Shown here piece after piece: positions 17,138 to 24,574 of a stretch of 57,776 bases of DNA (positions are counted from its first letter, which is position 1; each line of letters opens with the position of its first letter). The translations under genes were made by a program, and so were the position numbers. This stretch comes from an uncultured Lachnospira sp. (GTDB taxonomy: Bacteria > Bacillota > Clostridia > Lachnospirales > Lachnospiraceae). Location of the stretch: NCBI GenBank assembly GCA_946186125.1, contig CAMHLZ010000020.1:1-57776 (forward strand), in the 5' to 3' direction. Below the pieces are notes generated by a model. That model made no database searches. It was not told the DNA's origin and saw only the letters and a list, made by a program, of their open reading frames with translations.

Positions 17138-18472
17138 ATGGATGAAGGACTTATCAAAAGAATTTTACCTCATAGTGTTGAAGCGGAACGTTCGGTTATA
17201 GGTTCTATGATAATGGATTCAGAGGCTGTTATTACAGCTTCTGAAATTATTTCTAAGGATGATTTTTATGGAAAACAGTACGGTGTATTATTTGAGACGA
17301 TAGTTGAATTGTATAATGCAGGAATACCGGTGGATTTGATTACCCTTCAAAATAAATTGAAGGAAAAAGAGGTTCCGCCGGAACTTACGAGTATCGAATT
17401 TTTGAGAGAAATAATGAATATCGTACCTATATCGGCGAATGTAAGGTCGTATTCGGAAATTGTCAGAGATAAAGCGATACTAAGGAGGCTTATCAGGGCG
17501 AATGAAGAGATTGAGAATATGTGTTATACCGGTAATGAACCGGTAGAGGAAATTTTGGATGCAACTGAGAAAAGAATATTTAATATTGTACAGTCGAAGC
17601 CGGGCGGAGATTTTGTGCCGATAAAAGATGTGGTAATAGAGGCATTAGAAAAAATTGAATTATCATCCAAGACAAAAGGTAATGTTACCGGTCTTCCTAC
17701 AGGATTTATAGATCTTGATTCTAAGACGGCAGGTTTTCATGCTTCGGAACTTATACTTATAGCTGCAAGACCGGCTATGGGAAAGACTGCGTTTGAATTA
17801 AATATTGCACAATACATGGCATTTAGAAAAAATATTACCGTAGCTATATTCAGTCTGGAAATGCCGAAGGAGCAGCTTGTAAACAGATTATTTGCTTTGG
17901 AATCACATGTTGATGCGCAAAAAATCAGAACAGGTAACCTCGAAGACGGGGATTGGGAGAGCCTGATAGAAAGTGCAGGTGTTATAGGAAAATCAAATCT
18001 GATTATAGATGATACTCCCGGTATAACGATAGGAGAACTTCGTTCTAAGTGTAGAAAATACAAACTTGAGCATAATCTGGGAGTGATAATAATTGACTAT
18101 TTGCAGTTAATGTCCGGTGGAAAGAGAAGTGAGAGCAGGCAGCAGGAAGTGTCGGAGATATCAAGAGCTCTTAAGGCTTTGGCAAGAGAACTGGATGTTC
18201 CGGTCATAGCACTTTCGCAGCTCAGCCGTGCTGTTGAGCAGCGTGAAGATAAGAGACCTATGCTTTCAGATCTGCGTGAATCCGGAGCTATAGAGCAGGA
18301 TGCGGATGTAGTAATGTTTTTATACCGGGATGATTATTATCATAAGGATTCTCCTAAAAAGGGTGTTGCTGAGGTAATCATTGCAAAACAAAGAAGTGGT
18401 TCGACAGGTACTATTGAACTTGTATGGTTGGCTGAATATACAAAATTCGCTAATCTGGACAGAAAAAAATAA
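17138..18472 (+). CDS. dnaB: Replicative DNA helicase DnaB
   Basis: This hexameric helicase unwinds DNA at the replication fork. The N-terminal domain begins RILPHSVEAERSVIGSMIMD. The RecA-like motor carries Walker A ARPAMGKTAF (about residue 209), Walker B VIIIDYLQLMSG and the sensor segment ALSQLSRAVEQR. No intein is present. I choose ATG 17138 because AAAGGG lies 8 bases before it; an in-frame TTG at 17132 would add two residues. It ends the gdpP-rplI-dnaB group. Confidence 0.97.
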   Translation: MDEGLIKRILPHSVEAERSVIGSMIMDSEAVITASEIISKDDFYGKQYGVLFETIVELYNAGIPVDLITLQNKLKEKEVPPELTSIEFLREIMNIVPISANVRSYSEIVRDKAILRRLIRANEEIENMCYTGNEPVEEILDATEKRIFNIVQSKPGGDFVPIKDVVIEALEKIELSSKTKGNVTGLPTGFIDLDSKTAGFHASELILIAARPAMGKTAFELNIAQYMAFRKNITVAIFSLEMPKEQLVNRLFALESHVDAQKIRTGNLEDGDWESLIESAGVIGKSNLIIDDTPGITIGELRSKCRKYKLEHNLGVIIIDYLQLMSGGKRSESRQQEVSEISRALKALARELDVPVIALSQLSRAVEQREDKRPMLSDLRESGAIEQDADVVMFLYRDDYYHKDSPKKGVAEVIIAKQRSGSTGTIELVWLAEYTKFANLDRKK

Positions 18473-18491
18473 AAAACAATAATATAATTTA

Positions 18492-18521
18492 TTGCTATGT
18501 AAGAAAATGACATGATATAAT
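18492..18521 (+). promoter_or_regulatory. Promoter of the MerR-type gene
   Basis: TTGCTA (18492-18497), an 18-bp spacer and a perfect TATAAT (18516-18521). Confidence 0.6.
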
Positions 18522-18557
18522 TAGTGGGTATTTGGAGTGATTAATAAGGAGGAATAT

Positions 18558-19166
18558 ATGGAGAAAAGATATTTTATATCTGATGCTTCTAAGATTGTTG
18601 ATGTAGAGTCTCATGTGCTCAGATATTGGGAAGATGAACTGGCGATTGAGATTCCGCGTAATGAAATGGGACACAGGTATTATACGGATTTTCACATTAA
18701 GCTGTTAAAAAATATTAAAGAACTAAAGGAACAGGGCTTTCAGCTCAAAGCCATTAAGATGCTTTTGCCAGACATGATGGAGGGCAGAGAGGTAACATTG
18801 GACAGGATAGAAGAAATCCAAAAAGAAATATTTGATCATGAAGAGACTGCAAGTCCCGATGTTATTGCTCATGCGGAAGTAAATCCGTCAGAAAGTAAGA
18901 TGGAACAATTTCAGAAAATCATTGGAAATATAGTTTCTAAGGCACTTGAGGAGAATAATGATGCACTTGGGAAAAATGTCAGTGACAGGGTGAGTGACAG
19001 CGTTTTAAAAGAAATGGATTATCTTATGAGGATGAGGGATGAGCATGAAGAGGACAGGTTTAAGAAACTGGATGAAACCATAAGGAGTTATCAGACAAGC
19101 AGGAAAGAAGCTGCAGCATCGCAGGAAAGAAATATATTAAGAAAGCTGCTACATAAAAAAGCATGA
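18558..19166 (+). CDS. MerR family DNA-binding protein
   Basis: The N-terminal MerR winged helix (residues 1-75) contains ISDASKIVDVESHVLRYWEDELAIEIPRNEMGHRYYTDFHIKLLKNIKELKEQGFQLKAIKMLL. A long charged helical region follows and is probably a coiled coil. There is no metal-binding cysteine pair and no effector domain, so it resembles the structural or regulatory MerR-like proteins of Clostridia rather than metal sensors. I choose ATG 18558 because TAAGGAGG sits just before it. The length is 202 residues and the target is unknown. Confidence 0.85.
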   Translation: MEKRYFISDASKIVDVESHVLRYWEDELAIEIPRNEMGHRYYTDFHIKLLKNIKELKEQGFQLKAIKMLLPDMMEGREVTLDRIEEIQKEIFDHEETASPDVIAHAEVNPSESKMEQFQKIIGNIVSKALEENNDALGKNVSDRVSDSVLKEMDYLMRMRDEHEEDRFKKLDETIRSYQTSRKEAAASQERNILRKLLHKKA

Positions 19167-19187
19167 GCAAAAGCCCATGCTTTTTTA
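19155..19187 (+). terminator. Terminator overlapping the end of the MerR gene
   Basis: AAAAAAGCATG pairs with CATGCTTTTTT. The 5' arm covers the last codons and the stop codon. Confidence 0.72.
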
Positions 19188-19217
19188 TGATTTTACCTGT
19201 CTATGAACAGTTATAAA

Positions 19218-19388
19218 TTATTCAGCTGCTATTACGCCGGCAGGGCATCCACCCTCGCAAGCACCACAGTCGATACATGTATCTGCATCAATTACATATT
19301 TTCCGTCGCCTTCTGAGATAGCGCCTACAGGACATGCTGATTCGCATGCACCACACATTAAACATCCGTCGTTAATTACGCGTGCCAT
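19218..19388 (-). CDS. Small 2[4Fe-4S] ferredoxin
   Basis: This 56-residue electron carrier has two CxxCxxCxxxCP motifs (CLMCGACESACP and CIDCGACEGGCP), each pair of which supplies one cubane cluster. It is a typical clostridial ferredoxin for low-potential electron transfer, for example with hydrogenases or oxidoreductases. The start ATG at 19388 follows AAGGAGGA; longer in-frame readings upstream lack support. It is divergent from the DUF1858 gene. Confidence 0.96.
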   Translation of the reverse strand: MARVINDGCLMCGACESACPVGAISEGDGKYVIDADTCIDCGACEGGCPAGVIAAE

Positions 19389-19454
19389 AAATATTGTCCT
19401 CCTTAATTTGTATTTTAATCTATAATAATACAAATTAAAGAATAAAACAAGACT

Positions 19455-19482
19455 TTTACTTAGAATAAATCTGTAATATAAT
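19455..19482 (+). promoter_or_regulatory. Promoter of the DUF1858 gene
   Basis: TTTACT (19455-19460), a 16-bp spacer and TATAAT (19477-19482). The -10 box lies in the centre of a long palindrome. Confidence 0.65.
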
Positions 19483-19489
19483 ACAGATT
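19468..19489. promoter_or_regulatory. Palindromic operator over the -10 box
   Basis: AATCTGTA and TACAGATT are perfect 8-bp inverted arms around ATATAA. The site covers the -10 hexamer, the usual place for a repressor. I do not recognise the regulator; it is not a Rex, LexA or classical Fur sequence. Confidence 0.6.
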
Positions 19490-19513
19490 ATGAAATGAAA
19501 GGAGATTATATAC

Positions 19514-19717
19514 ATGCAGAAAATAAGTAAAGATATGATAATTAGTGATATAATTGCTATTGATACTAATCTTGTACCGGTATTGATGGAGGCTGGAATG
19601 CATTGTGTGGGCTGTCCTTCGGCGCAGGGTGAAAGTCTTGAAGAAGCTGCTATTGTACACGGAATAAATCCTGATGAATTAGCAGATGCGTTAAATTCAT
19701 ATTTAGAATCAAAATAA
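19514..19717 (+). CDS. DUF1858 domain protein (HCP-associated redox disulfide type)
   Basis: The 67-residue protein carries the conserved core [19 protein letters not shown], with a CxxC pair near residues 32-35. This is the small domain often found with the hybrid cluster protein and thought to use a redox-active disulfide. Its exact function is unknown. SD AAAGGAG precedes the ATG. A palindrome covers its promoter, and a two-cluster ferredoxin is encoded divergently, so the pair forms a small redox neighbourhood. Confidence 0.9.
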   Translation: MQKISKDMIISDIIAIDTNLVPVLMEAGMHCVGCPSAQGESLEEAAIVHGINPDELADALNSYLESK

Positions 19718-19730
19718 ATTAGATTAGAAT

Positions 19731-19770
19731 AAAATGCTATCATAGTTTTTGAAAATATGATAGCATTTTT
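19731..19770 (+). terminator. Terminator after the DUF1858 gene
   Basis: AAATGCTATCATA pairs with TATGATAGCATTT and ends in a T run. Confidence 0.85.
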
Positions 19771-19861
19771 GTATGATAGTAACATAAATGCGAAAATATG
19801 AAATTAATTATACAGCAAAATTGCTTTTTGTGCAGAAAAACCGTACATTTGTGAAATAGTG

Positions 19862-19890
19862 TTGACAAAGAAATGAATGTGTGTTATTTT
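19862..19890 (+). promoter_or_regulatory. Promoter of the secreted CBM21-like gene
   Basis: A perfect TTGACA (19862-19867), a 17-bp spacer and TATTTT (19885-19890), within a T-rich stretch. Confidence 0.75.
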
Positions 19891-19897
19891 TTTTTTC

Positions 19898-19909
19898 GTA
19901 AACGTTTAC
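19898..19909. promoter_or_regulatory. LacI/CcpA-type operator
   Basis: GTAAACGTTTAC is a perfect 12-bp palindrome with the central CG of LacI-family and cre sites. It lies at the expected transcription start, so a bound LacI-family protein (a sugar repressor or CcpA) would block initiation. Confidence 0.75.
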
Positions 19910-19936
19910 AAAATTAAAAAGTTATGGAGAGATATT

Positions 19937-20395
19937 ATGAAGACTATTAAAAGAGCAGTATCAACATTATTGATTGCGGTTGCGGTTCTTACAAGTGTAT
20001 TTGCAACACCTATCAAAGCACAGGCATATTGGTATGACAAGCCGGTTCAGTTTGTAAGCATGGAAGACCTTTATACAACAGCTTATATTCACACACAGAA
20101 CGGTGGAGCAGTAGTTCATTACAAACTTTATGTTGAATTAGAGAATAGCGCATATAACAAATATTTACATATGTGGTATTGTGATAACTCAGGTCAGTGG
20201 AAAAACTCACCTGCAGGAACATATGTCAGAAGTTTAGGAAACAACAGAGAATTATGGTTAGTTGAAGGATACGTAGTTGGAGATGCAAAGTTTGCAATTC
20301 ACTATCAGACAGATACAGGTGTAGATGCCTGGGATAACAACAACGGCCAAGATTATAAGCTTAGCGAAGTTGGAAAGCCTAGAACATGGTATTAA
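19937..20395 (+). CDS. Secreted stand-alone CBM21-like starch-binding protein
   Basis: A signal peptide (cut near AQA-30) is followed by a single beta-sandwich of about 120 residues. The segment FAIHYQTDTGVDAWDNNNGQDY closely matches the C-terminal part of CBM21 carbohydrate-binding modules, where the WDNNxGxNY strand is conserved. The tryptophans WYCDNSGQW and WLVEGYV may form the sugar-binding face. No catalytic domain is fused. ATG 19937 follows GGAGAG. The promoter carries a LacI/CcpA-type site, so expression should respond to sugar supply, probably alpha-glucans. The length is 152 residues. Confidence 0.75.
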   Translation: MKTIKRAVSTLLIAVAVLTSVFATPIKAQAYWYDKPVQFVSMEDLYTTAYIHTQNGGAVVHYKLYVELENSAYNKYLHMWYCDNSGQWKNSPAGTYVRSLGNNRELWLVEGYVVGDAKFAIHYQTDTGVDAWDNNNGQDYKLSEVGKPRTWY

Positions 20396-20398
20396 TAT

Positions 20399-20430
20399 AA
20401 AAAAGAGTTCGTAATGAACTCTTTTTTTTA
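20399..20430. terminator. Bidirectional terminator between the CBM21-like gene and mecA
   Basis: AAAAAAGAGTTC pairs with GAACTCTTTTTT around GTAAT, with A and T tracts on the two sides. Confidence 0.88.
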
Positions 20431-21189
20431 TAAACAAGCCAGCTTTTGTAAAGCGTTATCAGCACAAATAACTCTTCCATGCTCAGCATAGTAACCTTCA
20501 TCATTATAGTGATTCCTGATATAAGTTCCATATTCAGACAGAAGATTACATAAACTGTTAAATTCTTCCAGATTCATGCCTGAAGAATGAAGTGCCAGAT
20601 AATAATATTTGTCGTTATCTAATTTATATAAAGTATTTCTACCGTTATACGTGGAAACAGTCATCCTGCCTAAATCAGATATTATGTCAATTGATTCAAA
20701 AGCAAATAACTGGACGATATCTTTTTCTGTATATTCATTTTTATCATTATCTTTTGATACAAGCTCCGGTACGGTTTTAGCAAGAGGTACGAAGCCGGAG
20801 TCCTCCAGTTCATCTTTTAAATCTCTGAATAAGTCTAAAACGTTTTCTTCGTTTAATCCAAATCTGTCAATAACATCAATAGCATCATCTTCATCGTCAG
20901 AGAATGGAGAAAACTGTGAAAATCTGGTGTCAAGTTCTTCGGGCTCTTCTACTTTTGTAACTAAAAGTATAATAGAATCAGATGAAACAGGTATGGCTTC
21001 TATCATAATAGGAATATCTTCGACGATAAAGCCGAACTCAGTAGCGGCTTTGTTCATCATTTCGGTAAACAAGGCCTTTGCTTTATCGGTACCATATGCA
21101 AGTTCACTCAGATTGATTTGCCGGGCTGCGAGATCAGACTTGTTAAGTGTACACTTGATTTGATTATCATTGATTTTTTCTATTTTCAT
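20428..21189 (-). CDS. mecA: Adaptor protein MecA
   Basis: MecA delivers substrates to the ClpC/ClpP protease. The N-terminal domain MKIEKINDNQIKCTLNKSDLAARQINLSELAYGTDKAKALFTEMM binds substrates. An acidic linker (about residues 85-125, rich in D and E) follows, then the C-terminal ClpC-binding domain. At 253 residues it has a usual length. A promoter lies upstream on the minus strand, divergent from a second strong promoter. Confidence 0.93.
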   Translation of the reverse strand: MKIEKINDNQIKCTLNKSDLAARQINLSELAYGTDKAKALFTEMMNKAATEFGFIVEDIPIMIEAIPVSSDSIILLVTKVEEPEELDTRFSQFSPFSDDEDDAIDVIDRFGLNEENVLDLFRDLKDELEDSGFVPLAKTVPELVSKDNDKNEYTEKDIVQLFAFESIDIISDLGRMTVSTYNGRNTLYKLDNDKYYYLALHSSGMNLEEFNSLCNLLSEYGTYIRNHYNDEGYYAEHGRVICADNALQKLACL

Positions 21190-21241
21190 AACAATAATCC
21201 TCGTTTCTTATAAAATTAACTATACTGTATCTCTTATATAT

Positions 21242-21270
21242 ATTATAACCTATGAGCAATTCTTAGTAAA
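21242..21270 (-). promoter_or_regulatory. Promoter of mecA
   Basis: Read on the minus strand: TTTACT (21270-21265), a 17-bp spacer and TATAAT (21247-21242). Confidence 0.65.
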
Positions 21271-21302
21271 GTTTTTATAAATGAAATATTTGTAAAAAAT
21301 GC

Positions 21303-21331
21303 TTGCAAAAATATAAAGTGCACTTTATAAT
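21303..21331 (+). promoter_or_regulatory. Strong promoter of the 21.3-21.9 kb transcript
   Basis: TTGCAA (21303-21308), a 17-bp spacer and a perfect TATAAT (21326-21331). There is no start codon with an SD until 21686, so the transcript begins with about 345 nt that is apparently noncoding. Confidence 0.8.
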
Positions 21332-21337
21332 GAGAGA

Positions 21338-21685
21338 CATGGACAACGCTTGTTGACGAAAGGGGGCAGTAGAAGGGGAACATAGTTTAAAGTTTAAAAT
21401 CTACAGGAAAGATATACCGGATTTAAGGTTTATCGGTTCCTGCCAGACTTAATTCTATGAATATGAGGATGGTGATATCCTTATAGATTATCTATATGAG
21501 AGATTCATATTTTTTACCATAATGATTATTATATCTGAATACAGACTAAATATTAAAAAAAGAACAGGCGATGTTCATAATGTAACATGAAAGTGATGTT
21601 TACTGCAGAATGGGCGATGTCATAGCTTTGGAAGCTCTGGTTTTCATATATCACAAATAGAACGCATGACTTGAAGGAGCTTGTT
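21338..21685 (+). ncRNA. Structured leader or noncoding RNA of unknown class
   Basis: This stretch of about 345 nt follows a strong promoter and has no convincing open frame. It can form many helices: CAAC/GTTG at the 5' end, GGCA...GGAAC with GTTCC-TGCC (a long-range stem with a bulge), AGGAT/ATCCT, TAGAT/ATCTA, GAACA/TGTTC and AGCTT/AAGCT. The 8-mer GGCGATGT occurs twice as a direct repeat. I do not recognise a known riboswitch or RNA family. It could be an independent RNA or the leader of the 71-residue gene that follows. Confidence 0.45.
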
Positions 21686-21901
21686 ATGAAAAGTAGATAT
21701 AGAACTTTTGTTGCGTTAAAAAAAGAATTAAAATCTTATGAAAAGCGTGGCACAAAAATAACTGTGTCAGGAGAAGACGTGCCGGCAGAATTTGCTGCGC
21801 TGGTATGTGCTTTTTGTGAGAAAAAAAGATACATGAGAGACTATATCTTTGATGACAACGGAAAAGTTGTGGAGATAGGGTTTAACAAAACTAATTATTA
21901 A
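21686..21901 (+). CDS. Small hypothetical protein (71 aa)
   Basis: I do not recognise this protein. It is basic and probably alpha/beta: KSRYRTFVALKKELKSYEKRGTKITVSGEDVPAEFAALV, then CAFCEKKRYMRDYIFDDNGKVVEIGF. It has one CxxC pair and no signal peptide or membrane segment. ATG 21686 follows GAAGGAG. It is the only gene on the transcript that begins with the long structured leader. Confidence 0.65.
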   Translation: MKSRYRTFVALKKELKSYEKRGTKITVSGEDVPAEFAALVCAFCEKKRYMRDYIFDDNGKVVEIGFNKTNY

Positions 21902-21937
21902 GCATATAGCGGCAGGTACCTTAAACACATATAGCAC

Positions 21938-21969
21938 GCCAAAATATAGCTTTAGCAGATATTTTGGCG
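21938..21969 (+). other. Perfect hairpin after the 71-aa gene, possible terminator
   Basis: CGCCAAAATAT and ATATTTTGGCG form a perfect 11-bp stem with a 10-nt loop. It lacks a proper T run, and a competing stem GCAGA/TCTGC overlaps its 3' arm, so termination is not certain. Confidence 0.45.
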
Positions 21970-21989
21970 TCTGCTGCAAAATATTTTGA

Positions 21990-22017
21990 TGACGTAAATG
22001 TAAAAACGTGTTATAAT
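21990..22017 (+). promoter_or_regulatory. Promoter of the GH18 gene
   Basis: TGACGT (21990-21995), a 16-bp spacer and a perfect TATAAT (22012-22017). The -35 match is weak. Confidence 0.5.
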
Positions 22018-22050
22018 CACCATGATTAGAAAGAAAGGACAGATGATTAA

Positions 22051-23757
22051 ATGAGTAAGAATAAGAAGAAAATACCACCGGTGCTTATTGCCGTATGCAT
22101 AGGTATTATATGCGTCGTGGTATTTGCTGCAGGAAGAATTATAGATAAGTATACACCATCTAAAGTAAAGGTTGATGCGAAGCATATGAAAGAAATGTAT
22201 GGCATAACGGATGATGATATAGCGATAGTTTTGCAGGACGAGATATCCGAATATAAAGCATTTAAAGAAGAAGATACGATTTATCTGGATTATAGACTGG
22301 TTAAGGAGAAACTTAACAGCAGATTTTATTGGGATAACAATGAAAATATTTTAATATTTACAACTCCGGATGACGTAATTAAGTCGAATGTCGGAACCAG
22401 GGAATATACGTGTACAAAATCAAAGAATAATGTAGATTATGTTGTTGTTAAGACTGATGGAACAAATGTGTATATTGCGTTAGATTATGTAGCAATGTTT
22501 TCGAATATTAAGTATGAATATTATACAGATCCTGACAGATTGTGTATAACATACAGGTGGGATGAGGTTCTTAGAAGCACAGCTAAAGAGGCTGCACAGA
22601 TAAGAACAGGCATGGGAATAAAAAAAGAAATTTTGACAACGGTTAAAAAGGGGAAGACAGTTACAGTGTTAGAAGATACTGATGAATGGTATAAAGTAGT
22701 GACCGATGACGGGATTATAGGAAGTGTTAAAAAGTCACAGATGGGTGATGCAATAAGTGTCCAGCTTGTAAATTCGGATTATGAAGAACCGGTGTATACC
22801 AATATAAAGAAAGATTATACTATCAGCATGGCATGGCATATGATTGTATCAGAAAATGATAATGGCAGACTTGTTGATTTGACGGCAGCGGCTAAGGGGA
22901 TGAATGTTGTTTCACCTACATGGTTCAGGATTGTTGATAATGATGGAAATCTTTCGTCTTTGGCGGATGCTGCATATGTGAGCAGGGCGCATCAGCTTGG
23001 AATGGAAGTATGGGCTATGGTTGATGATCAATCTGACACTTCACAAAATGATCAGGTGTTTACGTATACGTCAAAGAGAGAAAATCTTGTGAACCAGCTG
23101 GTGTCGGCTGCAATACAGTATAATTTTGACGGAATTAATATTGATTTTGAATACATTACGGAAGATATAGGCGAAGACTATGTACAGTTTTTAAGAGAAT
23201 TATCTGTTAAATGTCGTAATAATGGAATAGTACTTTCTATAGATGATAAGGTTCCGCTTGCATCAAATTCGTATTATAACAGAGAGGAACAGGGGGTAAT
23301 AGCTGATTATATAGTGGTTATGGCCTATGATGAACACTGGGGTATTGATTCAGGCGCCGGTTCTACAGCATCATTGTCATGGGTTAAGGAAGGTATAGAA
23401 AATACGCTTACGTCTGTTGACAGCAGTAAAGTTATTCTCGGAATACCTTTTTATACACGAATATGGGGCGAAAAATCTGATGGAACCGTAGACAGCTACA
23501 AGACGGCGGATATGAACATGGCACAATCAGAGATAGCTGCGTCAGGTGCCGAAAAGATCTGGCTTGAAGATCTGGGACAGAATTACAGCGAATATAAGTC
23601 AGGAGATGTTACCAACAGAATATGGGTTGAGGATGCTGCGTCAATTGAAAAAAAAGTGCAACTCATCGCTGAACACAATCTTGCGGGTGTATCTGCGTGG
23701 AGACTCGGGCAGGAGACACAGGATATATGGAACATTATAGTAAAGTACACAAATTAA
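22051..23757 (+). CDS. Membrane-anchored GH18 glycosidase with SH3-type domain
   Basis: An N-terminal anchor helix (about residues 9-28) places the protein outside the membrane. Residues about 55-185 resemble the copper amine oxidase N-terminal-like domain common in clostridial envelope proteins. About 190-235 is a bacterial SH3-like segment (GKTVTVLEDTDEWYKVVTDDGIIGSV). The C-terminal catalytic domain is GH18, with the DxxDxDxE motif in DGINIDFEYI. Relatives such as YaaH/SleL and cortical-fragment lytic enzymes cut N-acetylglucosaminidic bonds in peptidoglycan. The length is 568 residues. A wall amidase gene follows, which suggests joint cell-wall turnover. Confidence 0.9.
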   Translation: MSKNKKKIPPVLIAVCIGIICVVVFAAGRIIDKYTPSKVKVDAKHMKEMYGITDDDIAIVLQDEISEYKAFKEEDTIYLDYRLVKEKLNSRFYWDNNENILIFTTPDDVIKSNVGTREYTCTKSKNNVDYVVVKTDGTNVYIALDYVAMFSNIKYEYYTDPDRLCITYRWDEVLRSTAKEAAQIRTGMGIKKEILTTVKKGKTVTVLEDTDEWYKVVTDDGIIGSVKKSQMGDAISVQLVNSDYEEPVYTNIKKDYTISMAWHMIVSENDNGRLVDLTAAAKGMNVVSPTWFRIVDNDGNLSSLADAAYVSRAHQLGMEVWAMVDDQSDTSQNDQVFTYTSKRENLVNQLVSAAIQYNFDGINIDFEYITEDIGEDYVQFLRELSVKCRNNGIVLSIDDKVPLASNSYYNREEQGVIADYIVVMAYDEHWGIDSGAGSTASLSWVKEGIENTLTSVDSSKVILGIPFYTRIWGEKSDGTVDSYKTADMNMAQSEIAASGAEKIWLEDLGQNYSEYKSGDVTNRIWVEDAASIEKKVQLIAEHNLAGVSAWRLGQETQDIWNIIVKYTN

Positions 23758-23842
23758 TCATATTACAGCAGGGAGTATACTAAAATGTAAAGTATATATA
23801 ATTAAAAGGGGTGTATGGTTTATAAGCCGGTTAAAGAGAATT

Positions 23843-24511
23843 ATGGGTCTGATAATGATTGCTTTAGTTACAGTGATTGCGATGTATTGCAACAGAGAAT
23901 CAGCTGCTACAGCGGTCAGAGAGAAAAAAATGGTAGTTGTTATTGACCCGGGGCACGGCGGGGATGATCCCGGAAAAGTAGGGGTTAATGGTTTAAAAGA
24001 AAAGGATATTAACCTTGATATAGCACTGTCATTACAGAATATTCTTACTGAAGCGGGAATAAAGGCATATCTTACGAGAGATGAGGATAAGGATCTGGCG
24101 GATGAATCCGTGAGAAACAGAAAACAATCTGATTTAAAGAATAGAGTTAAGATGGCAGATGATAAAAAAGCAGATATATTTGTGAGTATACATCAAAACA
24201 GTTACGGTTCAGAGCAGGTAAAAGGATGTCAGACATTCTATTTTTCACATTCCGGGAATGGAAAAAAACTTGCTGAAAACATATTGGAATGTTTAAAAAT
24301 ACAGACAGATAAGGGGAACAGCCGGATAGCGAAACCGAATGACAATTATTATATATTGGTTCATTCTTCGTGTCCGGCTGTAATTGTCGAATGTGGATTT
24401 TTATCAAACTATGAGGAAGCGACAAAATTATCTGAAAAAAAGTACAGAAAAAAAATAGCACTAGGCATAGCAGATGGGATAGTTAAGTATTGTTTAAGAT
24501 ACAAAAAATAG
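23843..24511 (+). CDS. N-acetylmuramoyl-L-alanine amidase (amidase_3, CwlD-like)
   Basis: This zinc enzyme cuts the bond between muramic acid and the stem peptide. Visible ligands are the His of VVIDPGHGG, the Glu of LKEKDINL and the His of FVSIHQNS, and the catalytic Glu lies in VIVECGFLSN. An N-terminal hydrophobic stretch (residues 1-15) is part of a signal anchor. The start is weakly supported: the in-frame ATG at 23843 has only AAAGAGA. A good SD (AAAAGGGG) with ATG 23815 is in another frame, and the called frame stays open upstream with basic residues just before the hydrophobic segment. The length is 222 residues as called. Confidence 0.88.
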   Translation: MGLIMIALVTVIAMYCNRESAATAVREKKMVVVIDPGHGGDDPGKVGVNGLKEKDINLDIALSLQNILTEAGIKAYLTRDEDKDLADESVRNRKQSDLKNRVKMADDKKADIFVSIHQNSYGSEQVKGCQTFYFSHSGNGKKLAENILECLKIQTDKGNSRIAKPNDNYYILVHSSCPAVIVECGFLSNYEEATKLSEKKYRKKIALGIADGIVKYCLRYKK

Positions 24512-24534
24512 TTTTAATTTTAATTAAAAAGTGA

Positions 24535-24540
24535 TATAAT
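24535..24540 (+). promoter_or_regulatory. -10 box for the sua5 group
   Basis: A perfect TATAAT lies 34 bp before sua5. The upstream sequence is A/T only, with no clear -35. Confidence 0.4.
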
Positions 24541-24574
24541 CTTTATACCGTTAGTGTGTGATGAGGAGAAAAAC

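Noticed and set aside
18473-18491. Terminator after dnaB
   Set aside because: CAATAA/TTATTG is A/T only and short; no convincing stem with T run.
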